From the NCBI RefSeq assembly GCF_022682495.2, contig NC_071391.1:113815195-113879194 (forward strand): a DNA stretch of 64,000 nucleotides, given 5' to 3'. This stretch comes from Desmodus rotundus. Its lineage: Eukaryota > Chordata > Mammalia > Chiroptera > Phyllostomidae. Below the pieces are notes generated by a model. The model was given only the letters and a program-made list of their open reading frames with translations. It was not told where the DNA came from and did not search any database. Shown here one piece after another: positions 23,573 to 35,655 of the stretch (positions are counted from its first letter, which is position 1; each line of letters begins with the position of its first letter). Made by a program: the position numbers and the translations under genes.

Positions 23573-25055
23573 GGTGTTGTCTATATAAGATTGAGCATTG
23601 GCTTATAGTCTTCCTTCAGATAAACCCATATCAAAATAAAGATCAGATATAGTGATACAATTTTTGCCATAGTGATTATACACTATGGGAATAAGTGACA
23701 TGGGGTAGAGGTCTATTTTCCTCAGACTGCTTGTTCATGCCATAAGAGAATCTAAACTGTTGAAAATAAAACAGATGCTCTGAAAATTATCAGGCTTGTG
23801 TTTAATTTATGCAATTTTCCCATTAATAGCATTATCTATTTAACACATCCATTACACATCCTCACTGTTAATTTAGACAGAAAAATGTAGCAACTTCAAA
23901 AGGAAATCTTCCATTAAATTAAGGATATTGACTTTAATGGATGTCCCAAATAGACATGGAAATTAGCAGGATGAAAAAACAAGTTGATTGAAAGTGGACC
24001 CACTATAATTCGTTACGCCACAGAATGAAATGGTAAGATAAAATTCACTAAAAAAAAAATCATGCCATTGAAATCTCTTTGTACTCTAAAATACATGACT
24101 TTAAAACTGTTAAATCGTAATATCTTATGTAATAATATGACTTTCTACATTTCTAAATAAATACACATCTTGTAAAAAAGCTCCGTATTTATAAGGCTCA
24201 TTTCCTGATGGTCAAGCAATTGGACGTGGTGATCAGCACGCTTGTTCAATGACCTCATTTCATGGAAACTACCATCTCAGAAAAAGCGAAATGCTGCTCC
24301 TTTCTCTTCCCTTTTATTCCTCTCTCTGCCTTCCATAGCTTCACAAATAGCTATTATTTTGTTCATTAAGTTGCTTGAAATTCCCTTCTAATAATTCATT
24401 TTTTGGAGCTTCAAATCTTTTTATTTTTTCATGACACTCCTACTAAAGTGCCAGTACGCCTGAGTCATTAACGAACAAACAGCTCAATAACAGTCGCAGA
24501 TGGCAACGATTATCCAAGTTGGCTGGGGAAAAGAAGCAAAGGCCGATAAGAATGGGCATGATATAGGACCCAGAGTAGGGGAAAGGGTGTTCAATAGGGT
24601 AGGTAGGCTAGTAAACAGTACAATGAGTGGGGACCAAACAAACTATTCCTACATTACGATACCATTTAGGCCTAGTTCAATATTTTAACTTATTATATTT
24701 TTTATCCCCTGATTCACCTATTCAAACTGTTTTATTGGACACATAATCTGATAGGCCTTGTGACAGCACTGGAAATACAAAGATAATTATGAGAGAGTCC
24801 TAGTTTGCTCTAAAGTAATAATGAATTATAAATGTAAATTATTATATTATAATATATTTTAAGTTATTAATTCATGGTATATTTACTGAAGGTCTTTCTC
24901 ACCCAGGGAACTGGCTATAGAGTTGTCAGATGATACTGTCTTTAAGGAACTACCTAGTGGAGGAAGACAGAAACTTAATTTCAAAACCCCACAAAACCTT
25001 TGTGATATGTCATGTGTTGGTAAATGCAGAGGAAAAAGTAAGAATGTTACAGAGG
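23571..25055. other. AT-rich single-copy sequence
   Basis: No gene or recognised repeat. The 24180-24440 part is free of simple repeats and could be a conserved noncoding island, but this cannot be shown from one genome. The 62-codon frame at 24500-24688 has no known motif. Confidence 0.45.
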
Positions 25056-25059
25056 GAAT

Positions 25060-25560
25060 GGTAACTGGGCTTGCTGAGAAGAGCTTGTTAAGGTGGTTTG
25101 GGAAGCTTTCAAAAGAGAGGTAGAACATGAGACATCTTGTAGCAGGACTAAGGATTAACCAGGCAGAGAGGCCTCGAGAGGGACTAGGACATCCTTGCCA
25201 CAGAGCACAGCAAGTATAACAGCACGGAGGTGTTGAACAACATGGCACCATGAAAGAAATTTAAATAATGTCTTATATTTGAATCACCTGTGTTTCCAGA
25301 GTACGTATGGATAGGGCTGGAGTGGGGTGAGGCATGCTTTTGTAAGAGATAAAAATGAACAAATAAACTGTTACTGTGGCACAGAACACTCTGAATCCCA
25401 TACTAAGATGATTAGCCATTAACCAACAGTAAGTGGAAGTAAACCACGGAAGGGTGGATAGTGGCATAATCAGATTGTTATGGTAAAAACTTTGGCCTGT
25501 GTGGTGGTCTGACGAATGAATTAGAGGAGGTGAGGCAGAAATCAGGAAGATCTTTGGGGC
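25060..25560. mobile_element. Old recurrent mammalian repeat, class not assigned
   Basis: 'gaggtagaacatgagacat', 'gcacagcaagtataacagcac', 'gcataatcagattgttatgg' and 'gaaatcaggaagatctttg' track the same high-copy consensus noted at 6960-7070. The copy is diverged and broken. Frames through it on both strands are not conserved proteins. Confidence 0.4.
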
Positions 25561-25659
25561 ATCATTTCATGGTCTGGACTACAGGTAGTTGATAAGGCAT
25601 AAAGTAAGAAAAGGAGAGAATGCATGATATAAGAAATGTAAATAGTATAAAGCTGAAAG

Positions 25660-25890
25660 CAACAAATGAACAAACAAGAAAACAAAAACTCATAGGCACA
25701 GACAACAGTGTGGGTTGCCAGAGGGAAGGGGGTTGGAGAGGTAGTAAAGGGCAAAGGGGGTCAAGTATATGGTGATGGAAGGAGATTTGACTTTGGGTGG
25801 TGGGCACACAATGCAATATACAGATCATGTATCACAGAAGTCTACATTTGAAATCTATGTAATTTAGTAACCACCATCACCCTAATACAT
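25660..25890 (+). mobile_element. L1 3' UTR end
   Basis: 'ggttgccagagggaaggggg', 'ggtgatggaaggagatttga' and 'catgtatcacagaagtct' are the usual 3' UTR of bat/laurasiatherian L1. The sense copy at 58800-59005 belongs to the same subfamily. Confidence 0.85.
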
Positions 25891-27265
25891 TTAATTAAAA
25901 ATGTAAATAGTCAAATAACAATGAGGAAGAAGAATAAATGAGGATCCTTGAGAGTCATGCTCTTGAAGTAGACATTTCTTCCAGGAAATGCCCTTATAGA
26001 TTTTGATTCCACAGTCTTTCACCATGTTTATCACCGCACCAAATCAGAATTATCTTTTTCACAGAAAAGGACATTTGGAGGAGAACCAAGCAAGGGTGAC
26101 CTTATTTTCATACCAGTCATCATGCAGAGACCTGGGTCTCAATAATCTTGAGTGGATATAAAGAAAGAAGAGCCAAAAGGATGCAATTTCACAACCTTTT
26201 TTGGCAAACCAAGAGCAAAACCATTATCTTTTTCATTTTTTCTTCCAATTAAACCCTAACTTTTCAATTTTCTAGGTCACTTTTCTAAGCTGTCCTTTTC
26301 TTTCTTAAAACCAGGGACCCAAATACATAACTTAAGAAGATAGAGGTGTTTGCTTTTGCCCAAGCCTTGGAAGAAGGATGCAGATGAACAAGTGCCTCCT
26401 TAGCAGTCAGCCCAGGCATTTGTCATGGCTCAGATCTGAAGTCATCATCTTTCTACTTTGGTGCACGCCTGTAGCCAGATGACCTCAACTTCTATGTCTC
26501 TCAGCAATCACAGGCAGGAAAGACACAGCTAAATCGGTGTTGAAAGCCTGCCTCTCCATGAAGCACCCATGTTGCTTAGTAACCGCAACATAATTCAGAG
26601 TTTAAGGAACTAGGGCTCCAGAAGTAAAGCTTAAGCTCTTTCCAGTAAATCGCTGTTCCCAAAGATAAACATCTAACTATTCAGTCTCTTGTATTATTTG
26701 ATTTTTGTTGAGCATCATAAAAAAACTTAATACCAAAATATGCAAGACAAGCACAGATTGAACAAAGCTCCTTGTGCTCTGAAAGAAAAACTAAAGTAAA
26801 AATAAACTTAACAAAGGTCCTTGTTTTTCAAGGGAACTCTGTATAATTATGCTTTGTATAACTAAGCTCTTTTTTCTTTAATTAAAGTTATTAGTGATTA
26901 TCAGCAAATAGAACATTTGAATTTCATTTACATTGGTAAATGGTACTGCCTTAGAATTTCTGGCATACATTTTCATTTAGTAAGTTTTATAAAATGGTAT
27001 ATAATCTACTGTCTTAAATCAGTGAATGCTTGTCAGTAACATTATAGTGTGCTAATTGCCTTCCTTCACCTTATTTCACCACCATTTTATCTCTGTGTTT
27101 AATATATTTACAGTAACCTAGTAATATATATTGAGTCTCTTTTATGTACCACCATTCTTGATAAATTAGTAGTTAATCTAACCAGGACCACGACCGCCTG
27201 TTTTGCAGTCTAGTTAGGGAGATACACATTTAATCAACTAATCACACAAATATATAATCACATAT
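25891..27265. other. Single-copy sequence
   Basis: No gene or recognised repeat. Overall composition is AT-rich, with a less AT-rich part at 26340-26640. Confidence 0.45.
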
Positions 27266-27269
27266 TGTA

Positions 27270-28160
27270 ATAGTTGATTTAAATTAAAAATGCAGGAAGC
27301 TTTGAGAATTTATAACAAGGACATCTGAGCAAAGATGCTCAGAAAAAATAAAATTTGAACTGAAATATAGAAAACAAGTTGAAATTAAGAAAAAGGGAGA
27401 AGGGAAACAGCAGCAAGTGAAGCAATCAGTCGGTGCAAACTTTCAGTCGTTCTCAAGCTTTAGAGTGCATCAGAGTTATCAGGAGGGCTTGTTAAAACAC
27501 ATTTCTGAGCCCTACTCTAGAGCTTATGATTCAATGGACCAGAGGTAGGATCCAATAATTGCACAAATTGCACTTCTAACAAATTCTCAGGTGATGCTGC
27601 TGCTGCTGGTCTGGAGAGCATACTTTGAGGACCATTGAATTAGAGAAATTGATAAATGGTCATTATGGCTAGTCCACTGTGGAACAAATGATGGAGGAGA
27701 CAAATGTAGAGAGAAGACAAATTAATTAAGCCCACGTAAGATATTTTAATACATTTTTAGAGCACTTAGAATGACCATAGTAGATTTTAATCAAGGAACT
27801 AATGTTATCAATTCTGTTTGAAAAAGATTACCAGGTATAGTTGTGTAGAATGGATTGGAAGGGGAGTAAGAGAAATGCTTGGTGGATAGAAGTTAGGGGA
27901 TTATCCAGGGGTTCAAAAGAACACAGTAGCAGGATGATAGGAGTAGCAAAATAAATATTTAGATAGATACAAAGAATATTCAGGAGGGAGAACATTGAAA
28001 AGACTTTATAATTGTGTTGGAGAGGGAGGAGGCAAGGATGACTCCAAGAATTCTATCTTCTGATGCCCAAAGTGTACTTTTTGGTACCATCCAAGGAAGG
28101 AGATTTCTGGAAGAATGTCAGTTTGAAGGTGGAGGTAATGAAAGGGAGAGGGAATCATTA
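27270..28160. mobile_element. Old recurrent mammalian repeat, split by MER5A
   Basis: 'gggagaagggaaacagcagcaag' lies before the MER5A. After it come 'aaggggagtaagagaaatgc' and 'gaggcaaggatgactccaag', all parts of the same recurrent consensus. The order agrees with one element that was interrupted by MER5A. Confidence 0.45.
27444..27637 (+). mobile_element. MER5A-type hAT (Charlie) DNA transposon
   Basis: The element starts 'cagtcgttctcaagcttta' and ends with its inverted repeat ('ctttgaggaccattg'). The interior has 'gtgcatcagagttatcagga', 'gcacttctaacaaattctc' and 'aggtgatgctgctgctgctg', all MER5A landmarks at near full length. I could not find an intact 8-bp target-site duplication. Confidence 0.88.
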
Positions 28161-29535
28161 TGTGGAATTATGGTATTGAAGATTTTTGTTTGTTTTTTTC
28201 TCTTTTTTTTTTGGTAATGTCAAATGGGTATTTAGATATATTGGGAGATGGAACTCAGATGAAAAGTATGTGTACTCTCAGAAATATAAATTTAAAAGTA
28301 ATTGACTTATTGATGGAATACAAAGTTTTGTAATGGATCAGATAACCTGAAATTAAAATATAGAAGGAGAATATGAAAAGGCCTGGAACTGAGTTTAAGG
28401 AAACAAAACTGGACAAAAGGATAATATAAGCTGATTAAGAAGACTGAGAGATAACAGTCAGAAATTTAAGAGGAAAATGAATTTAAATTATTCAGACGCC
28501 TAATCATTTTCATGGGGCATTTATGTAGTGTTATTTTCTCACATCTGAAGGTGTTTAGAATCCTCTGCTTACACTCATGTTCTTTGGTTTTAACACCATC
28601 TACTGGAACTTTTTTCCATATTTTTCTATTTTTTATTCTTTTGGAAATTCTAATTGTCTAATGAGTGATTTTATCATTCATTGTCCAAAGTAGGATATTT
28701 TTGAACTTGAAAGTGGCATTATTTATAAATATGCTGGAAAACAGTTCTCAACAGGACTGACCAGGGCCGAATGGGATATATTTTCTATCTACATTAGCCA
28801 TATGTTGGATCACCTGGATTAATATTTACATTTTTGACTATATTCTTTCTTGTTTTCAATTATTTCATTTTCCATTTTGTGTGGGGGGGTAGTTACTTCA
28901 ATAATAATTGAAGAATTAAAAAACGTATTGGAAGACTTACATGGGGACATTTATTTCCTGTTGGCTTTACTGTGTACAGACATCAAGAGGAAAGAAGGTT
29001 ATAACATATTTTGTGAGGGAGACCCCACCAAATATGTTTTTCAATGCTTTTGTTTGTTTCCACTGGATACAGTTTATTCAGCCATTTTCCAGAGTCTGAT
29101 CTGTTTCCAAGGAGCAGACTGGGAGAGTAGGGAGAGGGCTCTCAGAGTAGCATGTCAGCTTCCATTCACCCCGGTTCAGCCTGGTGCTTAATCCATCTGA
29201 GTATAACGCAGGCACTATTCTGTGCCTCATGTCCTCCACATTCAGAGCTTTGCAGCCCTGCTGATCTGCAAACGTATCCCCCTGCTTCTTGCAGTTGAAA
29301 AAACTAGGTCTTTCAAACACATTTTAATACCAATCTCCCCCCATATCTACTATTATTTCTTCTGGACCCTTCAGCAGATCAATGGGACAAATAGACTATT
29401 TTTTTTTTTTAGAATCCCCTCTGTAGACAATTCTCTCCACAGTGCTAAATCATTTACAACCCTTTCCCTCCTTTGTTTTCCAAAACTCAGTTGAAATATT
29501 ATTTTGGTCCTGAGGTCTGCTTACATTATTATATT
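28161..29535. other. AT-rich single-copy sequence
   Basis: Includes T-rich runs at 28185-28213 and 29398-29411. The 113-codon frame at 28850-29191 and the overlapping 80- and 90-codon frames have no recognisable domain, and I do not call them genes. Confidence 0.45.
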
Positions 29536-29539
29536 TAAA

Positions 29540-30075
29540 TCTTATTCAAAGGATATATGTATCCTTATGTTCATTGCAGCATTATTTACAATAGCTAAGA
29601 TATGGAAACAACCAAGGTGTCAATTGATAGATTAATGTATAAAGATATGCTATCTATATATTATATAGCAATAAAAAAATGAAAAATCTTACCATTTGTG
29701 AGAACATGGTTGGATCTAGAGGGTATTATATACTAAGTGAAGTCAGGCAGAGGAAGACAAATACCATATGGTTTCCCGTATATGTGGAATATAAGAAAAC
29801 AAAGCAATCAAATAAAACAAAACAAAACAGATTCATAGAAACAGAGACCAAAAGAATGGTTATCAGAAACATGGGTTGGCAGATAGGTGGAAAAGGTGAA
29901 AGGGAATATATTCAATAATATTCTGATAAGTTTGTATGGTAACAGATGATTATTCAAATTAGTAGGGGAACCATATTTTAAGGTATAAATATGTCAAAAC
30001 ACTATATTGTATACCTCAAATCAATATCACTAATATAATACTATATACCAATCAAAGTTAAATTAAAAAAATATT
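29540..30075 (+). mobile_element. L1 3' end, sense
   Basis: 'gttcattgcagcattatttac', 'ggaaacaaccaaggtgtcaa', 'actaagtgaagtcaggcaga', 'gaaacagagaccaaaagaat' and a terminal A-rich stretch match an L1 3' end. The 79-codon frame inside it is not a gene. Confidence 0.88.
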
Positions 30076-31060
30076 TAACTTGAAATTTATCTTGGAATAT
30101 AACATTTGGTAAGAATCTTCATTTTTTCCTGTTAAAATAATCAATCAGCTGTTCTTCTGCAATATATTTAATCATCCATTGTTTTCTCATCAATTAGTGG
30201 TTCTTGATTATTATAAAGACTTATACACATTCTCAGGTTTCAAAAGCCTTTTCTTAGTGTTTCACATTTATTAAATAAAAGAAAATTGTACGCAATACTG
30301 TGTAGTACATTTCTTTGAACATGTCACTAATATAACAGATACTACTGTGCTGTTTTCTTCTCAAATATGATAATTAGAGTAGCTAAAATGTAACTTTATA
30401 AATATGCTGAACAAGTAGAAAGTAGAGGAAAGCTTTATATTTTAGATCATTGTTCCTTTTTTCTCTATTAAGCAGAACCTCTCCTTTGTCCTTTTCTTAA
30501 CATAACACAATGACATGACTTCCCTGTGCATTGTAAAGCTTTCTCAACGTCTAAAAGCCATTCACTGTGACTTCTCCTCATGAATGGCTCTTTATATTTT
30601 CTAAACCCTGTTGTTTTACCATCTTTGAAAACAAATAAAAATGACACTTCTAAACACTCCACTAAAACAAATTAGATTTATTTTGAAGAGTTCAGTGAAC
30701 AGCATTTTGAATGAGATCCATAATGGGCTTTTTAATTAAATGAATATAGTCATTTCATAGAGGCAATTCTCATTAGCAGAGCACTACTGAGATGACCGTT
30801 TCATTCTAATTGTGCTGTGTGTTTATACAAAGGGCCTTATTTTAGGGTTGGTTTGAATAGATTTATTTCTAATCGCGTCTTGACACCTAGTGCACATTTG
30901 AAAGATAAAGATTACTGCTTTACCAGAGACAAAGAGATTATAAACACAAAATATTTCTCACAGTAATGTGCCACCTTTTTATTTGTGTTGGATGAGATAG
31001 AAGTTAGATTTCATATATCATCTTTAGTTAATTACTTGGCTTTGCTTTTAGTTGTTTACT
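30076..31060. other. Single-copy sequence
   Basis: No repeat or gene is recognised. The part from 30740 to 30960 is free of simple repeats and is a possible conserved noncoding island. Confidence 0.4.
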
Positions 31061-31061
31061 G

Positions 31062-31460
31062 TCAGTAATAAATTGAATGTTTGACTCCTAAACACCCATG
31101 CTGAAAGCCCAACTCCCAGCATGGCTGTACTGAGAGATGGGTCTCTACGGAAGTAATTAAGGTAAAATGAAGTCATAAGATTGGGGCTCTGGTTTTACAG
31201 GGTGAGTGGCCTTATAAGAAGAGACACAGAGAGCTCACTTGCTGCATCTCTCCTCATGGTGAGACCATGGTGGAGGCCGAGGTCATGTGAAACGGAGAAA
31301 ACAGCAATCTGCAAACCAGGGACAGAGTCCTCACATGAAACCACCATACTGGCCTACCAATGTCAGATTTCTGGCCTCCAGAATTGTGAGATAATGAATC
31401 ATTTTTGTGTAAACCACCCAGTCTGTGGTATTTTTATGGCAGCCTGAGCAGAATAATATA
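31062..31460 (+). mobile_element. MaLR/MLT1 solo LTR, sense
   Basis: It runs from 'ttgaatgtttgactcctaaa' through 'ggtaaaatgaagtcataaga', 'gtggccttataagaagagac' and 'ggcctccagaattgtgagat' to 'cccagtctgtggtattttta' and 'ggcagcctgagcagaataat'. This is the complete MLT1/MST LTR order, with no internal sequence. Its right end is the insertion site of a mariner transposon. Confidence 0.88.
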
Positions 31461-32141
31461 GGAGGTATGTCCAGAAAATTACAACCATTATTAACATAAT
31501 GAGAATGGTTAGCACAACATCGATATAACGTGGAAGCCAAAGAGAGTGGACTGGAATGCACATGCCTGAACAAAGATGACTTCACTGTACTAGTCAGTAG
31601 GGGAGGTAGACACCAGTTGAGCGAGCATGTGTACTGTGTGGCCATCACATTCAAATTGACTGAGGCAGTAGAGCAATGAGTCTGCATGAAATTTTGCGTT
31701 AAGCTTGAATATTCCTCCATGGAAACTATTCTGATGATTTTTAAGGCCACAGCTATGGGAACTGCTGACTGGCAGCTTCATCATGACTATGCACCTGCTC
31801 ATGCATCACGTGTCATGCAGAGAGTTTTGGTGAAACATCAAATCACCCAGGTGACTCAGCCCCCCACAGCCCAGATTTGGTGCCCTGTGTCTTCCGGCTT
31901 TTCTCAAAACTAAAATCACCTTTAAAAGGGAAGAGATTTCACACCATCGATGAGATTCAGGAAAACACAATGGGGAAGCTGATGGAGATTGGGAGACATG
32001 AGTGAGATCCCAAGGTGCCTACTTTGAAGGAGACTGAGGTGTCATGGTCCTGTGTACAATGTTTCCTGTATCTTATTTCTTCTTCAATAAATGTCTCTAT
32101 TTTTCATAGTACATGGCTGGATACTTGCTGGACAGACCTCG
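31461..32141 (+). mobile_element. Internally deleted mariner transposon, copy 1
   Basis: The ends are inverted repeats (left 'ggaggtatgtccagaaaatt', right 'cgaggtctgtccagcaagta' on the other strand), flanked by a TA on each side (31459-31460 and 32142-32143), as mariners require. The interior keeps the start of a mariner transposase ('KFCVKLEYSSMETI' type), joined directly to the C-terminal block 'HDYAPAHASRVMQ', which holds the second catalytic aspartate, and a diverged 'PPYSPDLAP'-like motif. The middle of the protein, including the first catalytic aspartate, is absent. Full mariners are about 1.3 kb; this is 681 bp and cannot encode an active enzyme. Confidence 0.92.
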
Positions 32142-32144
32142 TAC

Positions 32145-33355
32145 CTTACTACATATAGTTCTGAAATGCAAATATTCTGAGTTGCTGTAAGAGTAAGCAG
32201 GTACATATTAGATAAAATAAATTTGATAGAAATATTAAAAAAAAACATGAGCTTAACATACTTCTACAAGTTAGAACATTTATTACCTGAAACTCTTCTT
32301 TTATATAGATACAATTAGGACAAGGTAACAAGAAACATTGGAACATTCAAGTGGAGAATGGAATTCCAGGTATAAATATATATATATATGACTTCCTTCT
32401 ATGGGGTATAATATGAAAAGGTCAGATGATGAATATCTTTACAGTGGGGAGTTTTAACAAACACACCCTTAGCAAGGTAATTAAGGATAACATCATCAGT
32501 GATAAGTCATTTTAATATTTTGTTATTGTTGGTAATATGACATTCCTGCACAAAATCCATAGTCATAGTCTAACTATAAGAAAAATATTAGACATATGCA
32601 AAGTGTAAGCTAGTCTACAAAATACCTAACCAGTACTCCTCAAAATGGCTAAGGTCATCCAAAAACAAGGAAAGCCTGAGAAGTTATCAGTCCAGCAGAG
32701 ACTAAGGAGACAGGAAAGATAAATGATACCGTATTTTTGATGAGATCTTGGAACAGGAAAGAAGACTTTGGATGAAAACTGAAGAAATGCAAATTAAGCA
32801 TGAACTTTAATTAATAGTAATGTATCAGTGATGATTCATTAATTATGGCACATGTCACACTTATGTAAGATGTTAACATTAGGGAAAACTGGGTAAGGGC
32901 TGTTTGAGAACTCTCAGTAACTGTTCAGTAAATCTGAAAGCACATGAAATAAAGTTTATTTTAAAATTTCATGTGCAAGGGATGCTATTTTTTAAATTTG
33001 TTTTTACCCAAATGAAAACAAGACTCATAGATTGTGCTACAGCCCCCACTATCACCCAGTGGTAAGCTATAAGAAATCCTGCCCAGATTCACTTATCCAT
33101 GTTGCACCCTAGCGTCTGACTCCTGGGCACCATGCATTTTAGTCAGGAGAGGCTAGGCTTAGATATTATTTAAGTGGCTTAAAGTAATCCAGTTTTATTT
33201 TTTCTCTTATTTTATTTCCAAGGGGGTCTTCTTACTTATGGGACATGGCTAATGGGAGCTTTATATAAAAACACCAACTTAAACAAGGTTTCCAGGTTCA
33301 CCAAAACAAGGAACAACATCCTAAATAATTACATAGAGACTTTGCAGTGCCTTAG
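32145..33355. other. AT-rich single-copy sequence
   Basis: Contains a short (TA)n at 32376-32390. I see no recognised gene. Confidence 0.45.
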
Positions 33356-33359
33356 TTTA

Positions 33360-33480
33360 GGAATGGCACAGGTCACTTTTCCTCATAGCCCATTGGCTGG
33401 AATTTGTCATATGACAACTGCTGGCTGCAAGAAGCTGGGGAATGTGGTAAACAAAGAGAATATGTGGTGAGCACTAATTT
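33360..33480 (-). mobile_element. Possible LTR-like fragment, antisense
   Basis: 'cccattggctggaatttgtc...gctgcaagaagctggggaat' resembles the block shared with 4080-4420. It is short and diverged. Confidence 0.3.
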
Positions 33481-35085
33481 ACCACCCATTCTTAAATTTT
33501 TAAAAAAATTCTTATTTCCTTATTTTTTACTACCCCTTAGCTTACTTGCAACCAATTTCCTTTTTTACTACTACTTGCAAAATTTTTGAGAACTCTCCTT
33601 TTAAGAACACTGCTTAATCTTTGGTACAATAGTCCCAATCCCTTTCCTAGGGGAACTGTAAGTCCCAGGGTAGACGCCAATTGTCCACCCTCTCCTATAG
33701 AACGACACTTTTTCCTTCAATTTGTGCCTTTCTAAGGCTTATTAATAGAAATAATAAGATATGAAATGATTATATGAGTGAATATAAGATATGGTTATTT
33801 TAAAGTTATTGCCAAGTGATAGGGAAATGTACAAGTTATTCTATGGTTCATCTCCTGAAATCATTATTCTAAGACTGTCTCCAGTTCCGGTGTCATAAAT
33901 TAGTATGAAGCTTTCCACTGCATTTTGATCGTGCTTGGTAAGGCTTTATTTTCATGAAGAAATTGTCCTCTTGCCTTCTAAATTGGATGATTATAGTTCT
34001 TAAAATCCACTCAGAAATTTAAATGCCCAATTGCCTATGGAAACACTGTTTTGACATGCATTTATTGCATCTGTGCTTATGAGTATGGTTGAATTAGCTT
34101 CTGCATCCCTGTACAAGCTTGGCTTATGTTTACCTTTCTTAACAACACTAAGAATTAAATAATGACAAATTAAAATCTCTTTTATAGTGTTGTGGTAGTT
34201 AATGGTTATTAGTAAAACACATTGAAAATATTGTCAAGAAGTTGTTTGGTATCTCAATGCTGTTACCTTTTCGTGAAGTGTTGTGTTATATGTCACAAAT
34301 AATAATTGAAATTCACTTTTGTAGACTATATTCTGACCCTAAAATACAGATTACACTTTACTCTGTACTGAAAGTAACAATTCAACTACACACACACACA
34401 CACACACACACAATTTCTTGGCAGTTCCAAACCTGCAGAGGGATTAATCCCTTATAATTATAAGTCAGGTAGTAGGGAAGATGTGATGTAGGAAACCTGT
34501 ATGGGAATCCCACATACATCCGTGCTCTCTTCATACTATGGATCTCTTCAACCTTTTCTAAGGAGACTCATCTGAGCATTTTTTTTTTTTTACCTTTGCA
34601 ACCTGTGCTGTGACCCATAAATTTACAGAGCTAGATACTTCATAAATTCTAGAAATATTACCTTTTGGTTAAAATGTAATAGAACCTTTCTATAACCTCT
34701 TCATGAAGGATTTTCTCCACTAGTCCCAGAAGGAACCCTACGATTTGTTAGGCTGATCTTTTAATTCACATCTTAAACCTCCTGACACTGAGTTTTTGTT
34801 TGCTACACCACTCTCCAAATAGAATGCCCTTTCCTTTCCTCTCTGTGATTCTCTGTCAATTCACAATAATTAACTAACATGTCGTGACTTTATTTTGACC
34901 TACAAGACACTTCATATGAGCTAGTCTATTGAACCTGTTTGTTCAACGAACATGTGGATGTAACACATTAAAGGGAAGAAAAGTTAGCAGCTTATATCTA
35001 CACTATATAAATTACTTTCAGTCTTGCAAATGATGTGCCCACTGTATTTAATCATGCTTACAACCTTATTCCACTTCCACCCATT
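33481..35085. other. AT-rich single-copy sequence with CA microsatellite
   Basis: (CA)n at 34387-34412 and a T-run at 34580-34591. The 71-codon frame at 34242-34457 passes through the CA run and is not a gene. Confidence 0.45.
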
Positions 35086-35089
35086 CCTT

Positions 35090-35395
35090 CGTGTAGATCA
35101 CTCATTCATCTTTCATATAGAACCTTAGGGATCACTTTCTTCAGAAAATATACTCTCACTTTTTAACCTTGAGCCTAGTTTTTTACCTATTGACCTCCAA
35201 ACTTTCCATACTTTATAGGAGTATCTCACCATATCATAAGTGCTTGTTCATTTGTCTATATCCTTCTTAAATTTTTCTTAGGAGATAAAATAAGTATCTT
35301 GATTATTATTGCTTCAGCAATGTGGCACATAGTCCTTAGAACATAGGTAGCTGTCACAAAATTGCCATTAAATAAATTCAGTATTAACTAATTAT
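35090..35395 (+). mobile_element. L2 LINE 3' fragment
   Basis: 'ccttagggatcactttcttc' fits the L2 'ctcagggaggccttccctgacc' position. 'gtgcttgttcatttgtctat', 'gcacatagtccttagaacat' and the closing 'attaaataaattcagta' fit the L2 3' tail ('ggcacatagtaggcgctcaataaatatttgttga'). Confidence 0.6.
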
Positions 35396-35399
35396 GATT

Positions 35400-35655
35400 A
35401 CTAGAGCGTAGGTATTGAACACAGTCTATATGCCAGGCCCTCAGAATGTCATGTGCACTGTCTCAATACTCACAGCTCATTTTAAGAGCAGCAATATTAC
35501 CATTTCTACATTAAAAATGTTTGCAAAACGTTTTTGAGGAGTTAAATTTTGCTCAATGTCACACAGCCACTGGATGGAAGTGCCAGAATTCACTTCTAAA
35601 CTTACTTGATTTCTAAACCCATATCCTTGACTCTTGGCGTATTGTGTCTTAGATA
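35400..35655 (-). mobile_element. MIR SINE, near full length
   Basis: The order 'tatatgccaggccctcagaa', 'attttaagagcagcaatatt', 'gaggagttaaattttgctca', 'atgtcacacagccactggat' and 'ccatatccttgactcttgg' matches MIR from one end to the other. Confidence 0.75.

Noticed and set aside
28850..29191. 113-codon plus-strand frame
   Set aside because: No recognisable domain, no splice or polyadenylation context, and equal-length frames on the other strand.
31331..31750. 139-codon minus-strand open frame, the longest in the window
   Set aside because: It runs antisense across the MLT1 LTR end and the mariner, so it is a chance frame over two repeats.
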